From contig NZ_JBJQOQ010000006.1 in assembly GCF_046036945.1 (NCBI RefSeq), positions 124,001 to 188,000 of the forward strand: a DNA stretch of 64,000 nucleotides. The letters are read 5' to 3'. Below the pieces are notes generated by a model. The model saw only the letters and a list, made by a program, of their open reading frames with translations, was not told the DNA's origin and searched no databases. Every line of letters starts with the position of its first letter. The first letter of the stretch is position 1. Position numbers and translations under genes: made by a program. Positions 57,236-64,000 of the stretch are shown piece by piece. This stretch comes from Brevibacillus_C sp046036945 (GTDB lineage: Bacteria; Bacillota; Bacilli; Brevibacillales; Brevibacillaceae).

Positions 57236-58694
57236 TCAACCTCTCGTCTGTTGTTTGGCGTAGCGGTTTTCCGGTATTGTGAGCCCCAAGTGATCGCGCA
57301 GGGTATGGCCTGTGTACTCGGTCCTGAAGCTGCCTCGCTCCTGCAGGATGGGAACGACCTGGTCAACGAAGAGGTCAAGCCCTTCCGGCAGCAGCGGCGG
57401 CATGAGGTTGAAGCCGTCAGCGCCGCCCTCGGCCACCCACTGCTCCATTTTGTCAGCGAGCCCGGCCGGGGTTCCCACAAATATATGGTGGCCGCGCGAA
57501 CCGGCGACGGATTGGTACAGTTGGCGAATCGTCAGGTTATCCCGCTTGGCCATCTCTTTGATCAGCTCAAAGCGGCTTTTCACGGCGTTGGTCGCCGGTA
57601 TCTCCAGCTCCGGCAGCGGACCGTCGAGCGGATACGGCGTAAGATCGATGCCCCCCAGGTAGCTGGACAAGATGTTCAAGCCGACCGAGGGAAGGATGTA
57701 ATCCTGCAGCTCTTGATACTTCTCCTTCGCGATCGCTTCCGTCTCGCCGATGATCGGAAAGATGCCGGGCATGATGCTGATCTCATCAGGCGAGCGCCCG
57801 TACGCTGCCGCCTTGCTTTTCACGCTCTGGTAAAAGGCCTGGGCGTCGGAGAGGTTGTTTTGCGCCGTAAAGATCACCTCTGCTGTCCGCGCCGCCAAGT
57901 GCTGGCCCGGCTCCGAGGAGNGCTGCCGCCTTGCTTTTCACGCTCTGGTAAAAGGCCTGGGCGTCGGAGAGGTTGTTTTGCGCCGTAAAGATCACCTCTG
58001 CTGTCCGCGCCGCCAAGTGCTGGCCCGGCTCCGAGGAGCCTGCCTGGACGATCACCGGTTGTCCTTGCGGCGATCTGGCTACGTTCAGCGGCCCGCGCAC
58101 CGAGAAAAACTCTCCCTTGTAGTTCAGCTCATGCAGCTTGTCCGGATCGAAGAAGACGCCGGACGCTTTATCGCGGACGAGTGCGTCCTCTTCCCAGGAG
58201 TCCCACAAGCCTTTGACTACCTCGACAAACTCTTCTGCCCGCTTGTAGCGCAGGCTGTGCTCCAAATGCTCTTCGCCGCCGAAATTCTTCGCGGTCGATT
58301 GGATGGAGGACGTGACGACATTCCATCCGGCCCGTCCGCCGCTCAGGTGGTCGAGCGAAGCAAACTGGCGGGCGATGTGAAATGGCTCGCTGTACGTGGT
58401 AGAAGCAGTGGCGACCAAACCGATTTTCGAAGTCACCCCGGCCAGCGACGCCAGCAGCGTAAACGGTTCAAACCGGGTCAGCACATTGGGATGCGACTTG
58501 GCGTCGATCGATAAGCTGTCCGCCAAAAACAGCAGGTCCAGTTTTCCCCGCTCTGCCGTCTGGGCTAGTTGGTGAAAGTAGGCGAGATTCATGCTTCCAT
58601 CTGCCTGAGCCTGCGGATGCCGCCAAGAGGCGACATGGTGCCCGGTTCCGGCGAGGAAAACGCCAATTTTTACCTGTTTCTTGCCAGTTTTCAT
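57236..58694 (-). CDS. Flavin-dependent monooxygenase, YxeK type, copy 1 (broken only by an assembly artefact)
   Basis: The N-terminal 302 residues and the C-terminal 200 are in different frames, because an exact 117-bp duplicate (57804-57920 and 57922-58038) surrounds a single N at 57921. Removing one copy plus the N deletes 118 bases and restores one frame of 446 residues, the same length as its paralogue. The protein has GVFLAGTGHHVASWRHP, HIARQFASLDHLSGGRAGWNVVTS, PVIVQAGSSEPGQHLAARTAEVIF and HTLRDHLGLTIPENRYAKQQTRG. Expected role is FMNH2-dependent oxygenolytic C-S cleavage of an N-acetylated S-succino-cysteine. First gene of the main yxe-like operon. Confidence 0.88.
57804..58038. repeat. 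Exact 117-bp tandem duplication around an N (contig-join artefact)
   Basis: Positions 57804-57920 and 57922-58038 are identical by eye and separated by one N. Overlapping contig ends joined without merging produce exactly this pattern. Confidence 0.92.
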
Positions 58695-58739
58695 ATCTCT
58701 CCAGCTCCTCTTTCAAACAGTGGCATGAAGTTTATATTC

Positions 58740-58774
58740 CCTACTAAAACAATAATACCTATGGATTTAGTAGG
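58740..58774 (-). promoter_or_regulatory. Inverted repeat in the leader of the yxe-like operon
   Basis: CCTACTAAA and TTTAGTAGG form a perfect 9-base inverted repeat 17 bases apart, between the promoter and the first gene. It may be a repressor site or an mRNA hairpin. I do not see a clear CymR consensus or a T-box. Confidence 0.5.
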
Positions 58775-58819
58775 TTTTAAGTTTAAAAAAAATAAAACTT
58801 TTTCAATTGGTGTAACAAA

Positions 58820-58849
58820 AATATACTGTCTGGCTTCTTTTTTTGTCAA
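58820..58849 (-). promoter_or_regulatory. Sigma-A promoter of the yxe-like operon
   Basis: On the minus strand TTGACA (plus 58844-58849), 18-base spacer, TATATT (plus 58820-58825), about 125 bases before the first gene. Confidence 0.75.
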
Positions 58850-58880
58850 GTCTTTTTTCCACGCGAGTATGCTCCGCTGT

Positions 58881-58915
58881 GAAAAGCAGCCAAGCCCATG
58901 CGGCGGGCCGGCTGC
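58881..58915 (-). terminator. Terminator between the M20 gene and the yxe-like operon
   Basis: On the minus strand GCAGCC pairs with GGCTGC (with an inner CCC/GGG) and is followed by TTTT. It separates the deacetylase unit from the main operon promoter. Confidence 0.55.
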
Positions 58916-58932
58916 TCTCGTCTTCTGCAGAC

Positions 58933-60141
58933 TTATTTTGCGAGTGCCTGACCGGGTCTGACAGCGCCGTCGGAAAGATAATGGAAAACAGCAGACACGA
59001 ATACCTTGCCGATCACCAGCATCGCGCGCTCGTCAACATCGAAATTGGGATGGTGATGGGGATACGTGGCGTTGATCTCCGGGTTGCCGCCTCCCGCGAA
59101 GAAAAAGGTTCCGGGGACCTGTTGGAGATAATAAGCGAAATCCTCGCCTCCCATGCGCGGGGGCAGGTGCTTTACGTTTTCTTCTCCAACGATTTGTCTT
59201 GCCAGCTCTTCTACCCGTCTGGTCTCCTCCGGATGATTCCATACGGCTGGATACCCGCGGCGATATTCGACCTTTGCCGTTGCTCCTGCTCCTTCGCAGA
59301 CAGACGCCGTTATCTGCCTGATCGACTCTTCGATCGAGGTGCGCACCTCTTCCTCGAAGGTGCGGACTGTCCCCGTGATTCTGGCTGTCTGCGAGATAAC
59401 GTTGAAGGCCTGGCCTGCTGCAAATGTGCCGACCGTGACGACGGCGGTTTTTAACGGATCGACGCGGCGGCTGACGATCTGCTGCAGATTCATCACCAAT
59501 TGGCAGCCGACGACGAGCGAATCCACCGTCTTGTGCGGATAGGCACCGTGCCCGCCTTTTCCCTCGATCTCGATTTCGAATGTATCCGCATTGGCCAGCA
59601 AGTAGCCTTCGCCAACGCCAACGGTGCCGACCGGTTCGTCTGAGGAGACGTGTGCTCCGTAGATCACATCCACCCCTTCCAGGCAGCCGTCTTCAATCAT
59701 CGGCTTGGCTCCGCCGGGGAGAGACTCTTCCGCAAACTGGTGGATAAACACGACATTACCTGCCAGCTCGTCCTTTGCTTCACTCAGCACCTTGGCCGTG
59801 CCCAGCAGGGCCGCCGTGTGCATGTCGTGGCCGCAGGCGTGCATCACACCGGGAATGCGGGACTTGTATTCCACTTCTTTGGCGTCCTGAATCGGCAGAG
59901 CGTCAAAATCGGCGCGCAGCGCCACTGTCTTCCCCGGCTTTCCTCCCCTCAGGTATCCAACCACGCCCCTTCCTCCGACTTCCGTCCGGACTTCCAAGCC
60001 CAGTGCGTTCAAGAATTCGGCGATCTTTTTAGGCGTGTTCACCTCCTGAAAGGAAAGTTCGGGATACATATGCAGGTCTCGGCGAAACTTCACCAACTCC
60101 GGATAGATCTCTTCCAATCTGGCATACAGATTTTCCAACAT
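58933..60141 (-). CDS. M20D amidohydrolase (YxeP-like N-acetylcysteine deacetylase)
   Basis: A 402-residue protein: FRRDLHMYPELSFQEVNTP, ALRADFDALPIQDAKEVEYKS, MHACGHDMHTAALLGTAK (metal site, about 100-107), HQFAEESLPGGAKPMIEDG, GHGAYPHKTVDS and MGGEDFAYYLQQVPG. In the yxe pathway YxeP removes the acetyl group from N-acetylcysteine to give cysteine. Note FAEES where most relatives have PAEE; the catalytic glutamates are kept. ATG 60141 is 8 bases after AAGGAG. It has its own promoter and terminator, upstream of the main operon on the same strand. Confidence 0.87.
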   Translation of the reverse strand: MLENLYARLEEIYPELVKFRRDLHMYPELSFQEVNTPKKIAEFLNALGLEVRTEVGGRGVVGYLRGGKPGKTVALRADFDALPIQDAKEVEYKSRIPGVMHACGHDMHTAALLGTAKVLSEAKDELAGNVVFIHQFAEESLPGGAKPMIEDGCLEGVDVIYGAHVSSDEPVGTVGVGEGYLLANADTFEIEIEGKGGHGAYPHKTVDSLVVGCQLVMNLQQIVSRRVDPLKTAVVTVGTFAAGQAFNVISQTARITGTVRTFEEEVRTSIEESIRQITASVCEGAGATAKVEYRRGYPAVWNHPEETRRVEELARQIVGEENVKHLPPRMGGEDFAYYLQQVPGTFFFAGGGNPEINATYPHHHPNFDVDERAMLVIGKVFVSAVFHYLSDGAVRPGQALAK

Positions 60142-60182
60142 CGGGTTCACTCCTTCGATTTGAATGGTAGCAAAGTTCGTTT

Positions 60183-60211
60183 ATTAAATATTACCAATAT
60201 TCGAGAGACAA
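60183..60211 (-). promoter_or_regulatory. Candidate sigma-A promoter of the M20D gene
   Basis: On the minus strand TTGTCT (plus 60206-60211), 17-base spacer, TTTAAT (plus 60183-60188). The spacer includes AATATTGGTAATATT, a 6-base inverted repeat that could be an operator. Confidence 0.5.
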
Positions 60212-60240
60212 CAGAAGCGATCAGCTGCGTTTCCGGCAAA

Positions 60241-60392
60241 AAAATGAGACAGCCCTAATGGACCGAAGGCAAAGCGGAGCTGGCTGCCGGTTGTTGCGGA
60301 TTTCCTGATGAGGGGAAATACGAAGGTGGGACCTATCCTACAACGGCGGCTAATACGTGCAGTACGACGAACAATCCGTATAAACTATTCAT
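60241..60392 (-). pseudogene. Truncated, frameshifted DUF2269-like membrane protein remnant
   Basis: ATG 60392 behind AGAGGTT opens MNSLYGLFVVLHVLAAVVG and stops at once. In the next frame the sequence continues GPTFVFPLIRKSATTGSQLRFAFG. Adding one base gives VVGLGPTFVFPLI, which resembles the N-terminus of DUF2269 proteins (from memory). Nothing of the rest of such a protein (about 150 residues) is seen. It follows the NmrA-like gene by 15 bases, so it was probably once in that operon. Confidence 0.5.
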
Positions 60393-60407
60393 CTCATAAC
60401 CTCTGTT

Positions 60408-61133
60408 CTATTCGATTACATCGTTCCGGTAAGCAACGCCTACTCTTTTGCCCTTAAACGGCCCCGACAGCTCAAGGTGGCTCAGCATGACATCCGCTAC
60501 ATCTTCATAAGCCACATCGATTTCATGAAGCCGGCTGAACAGGAGACCGGATAGCTCGGCCTCGGACAGATCCTTCGTAGATTCCGGGAACGGTATCGGC
60601 AATATGTCGGCTGAAACTTGCAAAAGGCCCGGCCTCTCATATTCCGCTCCGTCCACCATTGTTCCCGGACACATGAAGGACCAATCAAGCTTTGTGCGGC
60701 GCAGCCGGTTCCAATTATCGCTATGATATTTGAACATGGGCGGGATGCCGGGCAGGTCGTTTCCCATTATTTGGGTATAGGGAATCTCAAGCAACCCCGC
60801 ACCTCCCATTACCCATACCCGACCGGAGAACTGAGGGTGATCTTCGCACTGTGTCACGATGTTGTCCACAATCCGGATGAACTCTTCGCCGTTAGCGACG
60901 CTGCCTGCCGCGATAATCGCAACATCCTGATGGCTAAGCGCGTGATAAACGCTCTGCGGATCCAGGATGTTTTGCGCCGCGATCTTCACTTGCCCCGCGA
61001 TCTGTTCGCCTTGCTGCTCAATCAGTTTTTCCGGATTGCGCACAAAGGCGGTCATCTCGTGCCCCATTTTTACGCCTGACGCCAGCACACGTCTTCCCGT
61101 ATTTCCCGTAGCGCCGAATACAATGATTTTCAT
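60408..61133 (-). CDS. NmrA/SDR-like NAD(P)-binding protein
   Basis: A 241-residue Rossmann protein with the dinucleotide motif GATGNTGRRV at 7-16, FVRNPEKL, VAIIAAGSVANGEEF, RVWVMGGAG, and SFMCPGTMVDGAEY. It is like NAD(P)H-binding oxidoreductases and quinone-reductase-like stress proteins. Members next to HxlR regulators are often induced by electrophiles or quinones. Divergent from the HxlR gene across 133 bases that hold two palindromes. Confidence 0.87.
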   Translation of the reverse strand: MKIIVFGATGNTGRRVLASGVKMGHEMTAFVRNPEKLIEQQGEQIAGQVKIAAQNILDPQSVYHALSHQDVAIIAAGSVANGEEFIRIVDNIVTQCEDHPQFSGRVWVMGGAGLLEIPYTQIMGNDLPGIPPMFKYHSDNWNRLRRTKLDWSFMCPGTMVDGAEYERPGLLQVSADILPIPFPESTKDLSEAELSGLLFSRLHEIDVAYEDVADVMLSHLELSGPFKGKRVGVAYRNDVIE

Positions 61134-61171
61134 GGTTGTTTCTCCTTCTTTCTATTTGGCAATGTTTTGGA

Positions 61172-61200
61172 TTGACTTGAGAATATCACGGTTCTAAAAT
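61172..61200 (+). promoter_or_regulatory. Sigma-A promoter of the HxlR-type gene
   Basis: TTGACT (61172-61177), 17-base spacer, TAAAAT (61195-61200). Confidence 0.7.
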
Positions 61201-61210
61201 CATGGTAAGA

Positions 61211-61246
61211 ACCGACTTTAAAGTAGGTTACTTACTTGAAAGTAAG
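61211..61246. promoter_or_regulatory. Two adjacent operator-like palindromes between hxlR-type and nmrA-type genes
   Basis: ACCGACTTTAAAGTAGGT (61211-61228, one mismatch) and CTTACTTGAAAGTAAG (61231-61246, perfect 7-base arms). Both share an ACTT...AAGTA core and lie just downstream of the HxlR promoter -10. Such sites fit HxlR/DUF24 dimers and autoregulation. Confidence 0.7.
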
Positions 61247-61266
61247 CAAGACGGAGGAGGACTCCC

Positions 61267-61608
61267 ATGAATGCCAATAAGGAGCTTACGGAAGAAAGAA
61301 AATGCCCGATTGAAACGGTCATTCATGTATTAGGCGGCAAGTGGAAGCCCACCATTCTTTGGCTTTTGCTAGATTCTGCCAAACGATTCAGCGAGTTGGA
61401 GAAGCGAATCCCCGGAATTACCCAAAAGATGCTTGCGCAGCATTTACGGGAGCTGGAGAACGACCGGCTCATTACCCGTACCATATACCCTTCGATTCCG
61501 CCTAAAGTGGTATATGCTCTAAGCGAGTATGGCGAAACCTTGATTCCCGTTCTGCAAACGATGTGCGACTGGGGAGAAAATCATAAACGGCCGGTTGCAA
61601 AGCAATAA
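61267..61608 (+). CDS. HxlR (DUF24) family transcriptional regulator
   Basis: A 113-residue winged-HTH protein with a cysteine in RKCPIETVIHVLGGKWKPTILWLLLDSAKRFSELEKRIPGITQKMLAQHLRELENDRLI and the wing TRTIYPSIPPKVVYALSEYG. The N-terminal cysteine (about residue 14) is the conserved redox or electrophile sensor in members such as YodB and HypR. GGAGGA precedes the ATG. It probably represses itself and the divergent NmrA-like gene. Confidence 0.92.
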   Translation: MNANKELTEERKCPIETVIHVLGGKWKPTILWLLLDSAKRFSELEKRIPGITQKMLAQHLRELENDRLITRTIYPSIPPKVVYALSEYGETLIPVLQTMCDWGENHKRPVAKQ

Positions 61609-62071
61609 CATTTCCTTTTTCTGCAATGCCGGCCAGGATGTCATTTAAAACTTCCGAATTGCACGACATTGATACACGCTTTTATATTTTGGATGTTCAC
61701 TTTCCCTCCCCCTTTCTTTTCATCTGTGCGGCCAAAATACGTTTTCATTTGAGGGGTACCGCCAACAAAATGCGGATTTTGTTGGCGGTACCCCAGCAGC
61801 TGCTGCAGATTCTCGAATACGTGAATCACCTGGGCAGGCAAACATACTGCCGGTAAACACGATAGACGGTTTGACGATCTCCCACCCAAAAGCAAAGTTG
61901 CCCTTCTTCCAACATCTACTGCACGACCCTCAATAGGTCCGGTTGTCTTCACCAGCAAAATTCACAAATGCTCCCCTTTCGTAGCCAGTTTACTGGAGCA
62001 ACCTTAAATTCCACTTAGGATAAACAAAGAGCTACCCCGAACTCAGTCAGCGGCGCTTGCTTGCCGTGAAT
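61609..62071. other. Intergenic region with a perfect 19-bp hairpin
   Basis: About 460 bases without a convincing gene. A perfect 19-base inverted repeat with loop GCGG lies at 61753-61794 (arms begin GGGGTACCGCC and end GGCGGTACCCC), followed by the palindrome CAGCAGCTGCTG (61794-61805). No T-run follows on either strand. A 105-codon minus-strand frame crosses it but lacks a ribosome site and any recognisable motif. Confidence 0.55.
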
Positions 62072-63205
62072 TCAAACCGACTTAAACGAGATCCTGTATA
62101 TGGCGGTGTTGTCTGTATTCCGGTTATAGCAGTATAACATCCGGCTATCTTTGGACCATATGAGCAGATCTATAATTTGGTTCGATGCCTTATAAATCAC
62201 TTCATCGTTGATGAATTGATTATCGTTTAGGCTTACCGCATGTATTTCTGTTCCGAATCCTTCCGTATTGTATTTTAAGACGCTGTAAGCCAATTTTTTA
62301 CCATCCTGCGATACGCTAATATGGATCAGTTTCTGATTTTTTAAATCGATCAGCTGCTCGAGTGATTCGCTTTTTACATCGTAAAGAAAGATACCGAACT
62401 GATCCTGGAACAAACCTGCCGCTGCCATTTTTGTATGGCCTACAGGAACCGCATCAAAAAAATGGCCTTTCAAGCTTTTTTGCCTTTGTTGTTTCGTTTC
62501 CAGATCGACAAAAAGCATATGGGTATTGTCGTTGTCGTTGGACAAACATACCGTTCGGCCATCCTTTAACAGGTTTAAACTCATCAACGTTTTCGGATCC
62601 TTTCCGGCAACCTCCGAAATTTTCAGCAAATCTTCCCTATTCCCGCTTTTTGTATCCTGAATGAACAAATAATCGTCCATGCCTACGAATCGATGGCTGT
62701 CGGGCAGCCACTGTGCGGACAATACACCGTTAAACGCATATAGTTTTTTGTTGGTAGAAGCATCGTACACGTAAGTTATGTTCGTCTTGTCCTCCGTCCC
62801 CATATAGGTAACCAGTATCATTTTACCATCGGCGGAGACGCTGACTTTACTGCTTTTTACCTGGTTTTGAGGATCGAAGTTACTCATTACCAGGTTTTTG
62901 GACATGTCGTAAATACCGGCTTCCACTGAATTTTTCTTTTGCGGATTCGATCTCGTAAAAACAAACGTATTTATACTCAGGAGATCCGACTCCCGCAATT
63001 TGAAAGGGATTGTAAATTTTACAATTTTGCTGATGGCAAAAGGGGGCTCCTCATTATCTGACGGCAGAATTTTAAAAAGATCCTTGTCCAATACGGTTAA
63101 ATAGGAATCACCGTCTCTCAGGGATAAGCCGCTTAACACATGAAATCCTGCTATAAGCGCACACAAGATCATAACCAATACCATTAAGCTTTTAAACGAT
63201 TTCAT
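62072..63205 (-). CDS. Membrane-anchored beta-propeller-like protein
   Basis: A 377-residue protein with one N-terminal membrane segment (SLMVLVMILCALIAGFHVLSGL) and then an extracytoplasmic region of repeated beta units with TolB/WD-like turns (KVSVSADGKMILVTYMG, AQWLPDSHRFVGMDDY, HISVSQDGKKLAYSVLK, LLIWSKDSRMLYCYN). No enzyme motif. Its ATG overlaps the histidine-kinase stop by 4 bases, so it may be a sensory partner of that kinase. I do not recognise a named family. Confidence 0.75.
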   Translation of the reverse strand: MKSFKSLMVLVMILCALIAGFHVLSGLSLRDGDSYLTVLDKDLFKILPSDNEEPPFAISKIVKFTIPFKLRESDLLSINTFVFTRSNPQKKNSVEAGIYDMSKNLVMSNFDPQNQVKSSKVSVSADGKMILVTYMGTEDKTNITYVYDASTNKKLYAFNGVLSAQWLPDSHRFVGMDDYLFIQDTKSGNREDLLKISEVAGKDPKTLMSLNLLKDGRTVCLSNDNDNTHMLFVDLETKQQRQKSLKGHFFDAVPVGHTKMAAAGLFQDQFGIFLYDVKSESLEQLIDLKNQKLIHISVSQDGKKLAYSVLKYNTEGFGTEIHAVSLNDNQFINDEVIYKASNQIIDLLIWSKDSRMLYCYNRNTDNTAIYRISFKSV

Positions 63206-64000
63206 AAATCTACACTTCCAAACCGCAAAATAACCTCAGTCCCGTGATTCAATGTGCTGTTAATCTCGATACGGCCTTTGTGCCTTCCAACGATCTCCTT
63301 AACAATAGCTAGTCCAAGTCCCGAGCTGCCTGATTCTCTCGAAGCCTTTGAGGAGACTCTGTAAAACGGATCAAATACTTTTTCAAGCAATTCCTGCGGA
63401 ATTCCGGTCCCATGATCCCGTACCTTGATAATCATGTCGTTTTGCTGCCGAAAAGCGTGAACATGAACGGTTGAATTGACATTCCCATATTTAATTGAAT
63501 TGTCGATGAGGTTAATCAGCACTTCCTTGAGCCGATCCTTATCCCCTTGCAAATGGAGGCTGTCCCTGACATGAGCTTCTATGGCGATATTATATTTTTT
63601 TCCTTTGATCGTCATTTCTTCGCAAGTTTCTTTAATCAGCTCGCTCATATCTACATCAGCGAATTCGTAGCTGAACTTTTCCGAAGATGCTTTGGAAAGC
63701 TCTATCAGCTCGATGACCATGTTATTGAGCCGATTGCTTTCATTGATAATGCAAGCAAGCCCTTTTCTGGTAAACTCGTCGTCTTTTATTCCCAAATCTT
63801 CAATGGCCTGAGCATATCCGGTGATCGTGGTAAGCGGAGTTTTCAGCTCATGTGTCACATTATCGAAAAACAGTTTATTCTGCTTCTGCACTTCCTCAAG
63901 CTTATCCTTGTCTTGTTTGATGATATCGATCTGTTCCCTGATCTTACGGACCATCATTTTAAATCTGGAGCTTAGATGCCCGATTTCGTCTGTTGAGGCG
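63202..64000 (-). CDS. Sensor histidine kinase (partial; N-terminus beyond the window)
   Basis: About 265 C-terminal residues are present. The frame continues to the window edge without a stop: the segment STDEIGHLSSRFKMMVRKI is the end of a HAMP domain, so the ATG pair at 63957 is internal, not the start. The phosphoacceptor lies in FFDNVTHELKTPLTTITG; N-box LIDNSIKYGN, G1 DHGTGIPQELLEKVFDPFY and G2 GSSGLGLAIVKEI are all present. It is coupled to the downstream propeller-like gene by ATGA. The response regulator is presumably upstream, outside the window. Confidence 0.93.
   Translation of the reverse strand, partial: ASTDEIGHLSSRFKMMVRKIREQIDIIKQDKDKLEEVQKQNKLFFDNVTHELKTPLTTITGYAQAIEDLGIKDDEFTRKGLACIINESNRLNNMVIELIELSKASSEKFSYEFADVDMSELIKETCEEMTIKGKKYNIAIEAHVRDSLHLQGDKDRLKEVLINLIDNSIKYGNVNSTVHVHAFRQQNDMIIKVRDHGTGIPQELLEKVFDPFYRVSSKASRESGSSGLGLAIVKEIVGRHKGRIEINSTLNHGTEVILRFGSVDL

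Noticed and set aside
57786..57898. Two overlapping half-length LLM oxidoreductases as separate genes
   Set aside because: The split is fully explained by the 117-bp duplicated contig ends around the N.
58695..58850. T-box, SAM riboswitch or clear CymR site in the yxe-like leader
   Set aside because: No specifier loop, T-box sequence, S-box core or full CymR consensus could be found.
61641..61958. 105-codon minus-strand frame around the perfect hairpin
   Set aside because: No ribosome site, no motif, and it crosses a 19-bp inverted repeat that would give an odd mirrored peptide.
1..64000. rRNA, tRNA, prophage, insertion sequence or integrative element
   Set aside because: No tRNA-like cloverleaf, rRNA stretch, transposase, integrase or phage structural gene was noticed on either strand.

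Overview
The window looks like chromosomal DNA of an endospore-forming, moderately high-GC Firmicute, most likely Brevibacillus or a close Paenibacillaceae relative. The reasons are a gerA-type germination operon with a sigma-G-like promoter, Gram-positive Shine-Dalgarno sites with frequent GTG and TTG starts, an SigL (sigma-54) PAS-AAA regulator, two-component systems, and a yxe-like sulfur operon. No rRNA, tRNA, CRISPR array, transposase or integrase was found. The species call is inference.

Layout. 1-2.4 kb: end of a germination operon and a small gene with a sigma-G-like promoter. 2.4-13.2 kb: scavenging locus with two M20 hydrolase genes on the minus strand (one an AbgA homologue), divergent from a seven-gene operon (two M20 hydrolases, then a complete Opp/Dpp importer). 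13.3-17.2 kb: adenine deaminase, a D-threonine-aldolase-like PLP enzyme and a LysE exporter. 17.2-19.0 kb: AT-rich patch with a frameshifted aminoglycoside nucleotidyltransferase and a YoaP-like acetyltransferase. 19.1-19.9 kb: TipA-type MerR regulator behind a textbook MerR promoter. 20-25 kb: sigma-54 regulator, ureohydrolase, Na+/solute symporter and a Gate-domain permease, with a near-perfect -24/-12 promoter and three related TAGTCA sites. 25.2-26.7 kb: nitroreductase, small DUF and AroM in translationally coupled order. 27-31 kb: ABC exporter with its own two-component system. 31-34 kb: DUF2207 protein, ECF S component and TudS-like desulfidase. 34-41 kb: permease, a second two-component system, and an Aas/LplT lysophospholipid-repair pair. 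41.3-43.9 kb: structured attenuator-like leader and an OatA-like acyltransferase with an SGNH domain. 44-49.7 kb: single genes, including a Fur-controlled IsdG-type haem oxygenase, a Mn-type CDF exporter, an L,D-transpeptidase and a stalk-domain protein.

49.8-60.2 kb is the most coherent system. It is an expanded version of the Bacillus subtilis yxeKLMNOPQ operon for S-(2-succino)cysteine salvage: two flavin monooxygenases, N-acetyltransferase, two binding proteins, permease, ATPase, MmgE/PrpD protein, M20 deacetylase, and an extra M14-type deacylase. One monooxygenase is broken in this sequence only by an assembly artefact: an exact 117-bp duplication around a single N.

60.2-64 kb holds a divergent HxlR regulator and NmrA-like reductase with two operator-like palindromes, a DUF2269 remnant, and a histidine kinase (cut by the window end) coupled to a beta-propeller-like membrane-anchored protein.

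All promoter, operator, terminator and RNA-structure calls come from reading the sequence by eye; no folding or database search was run.
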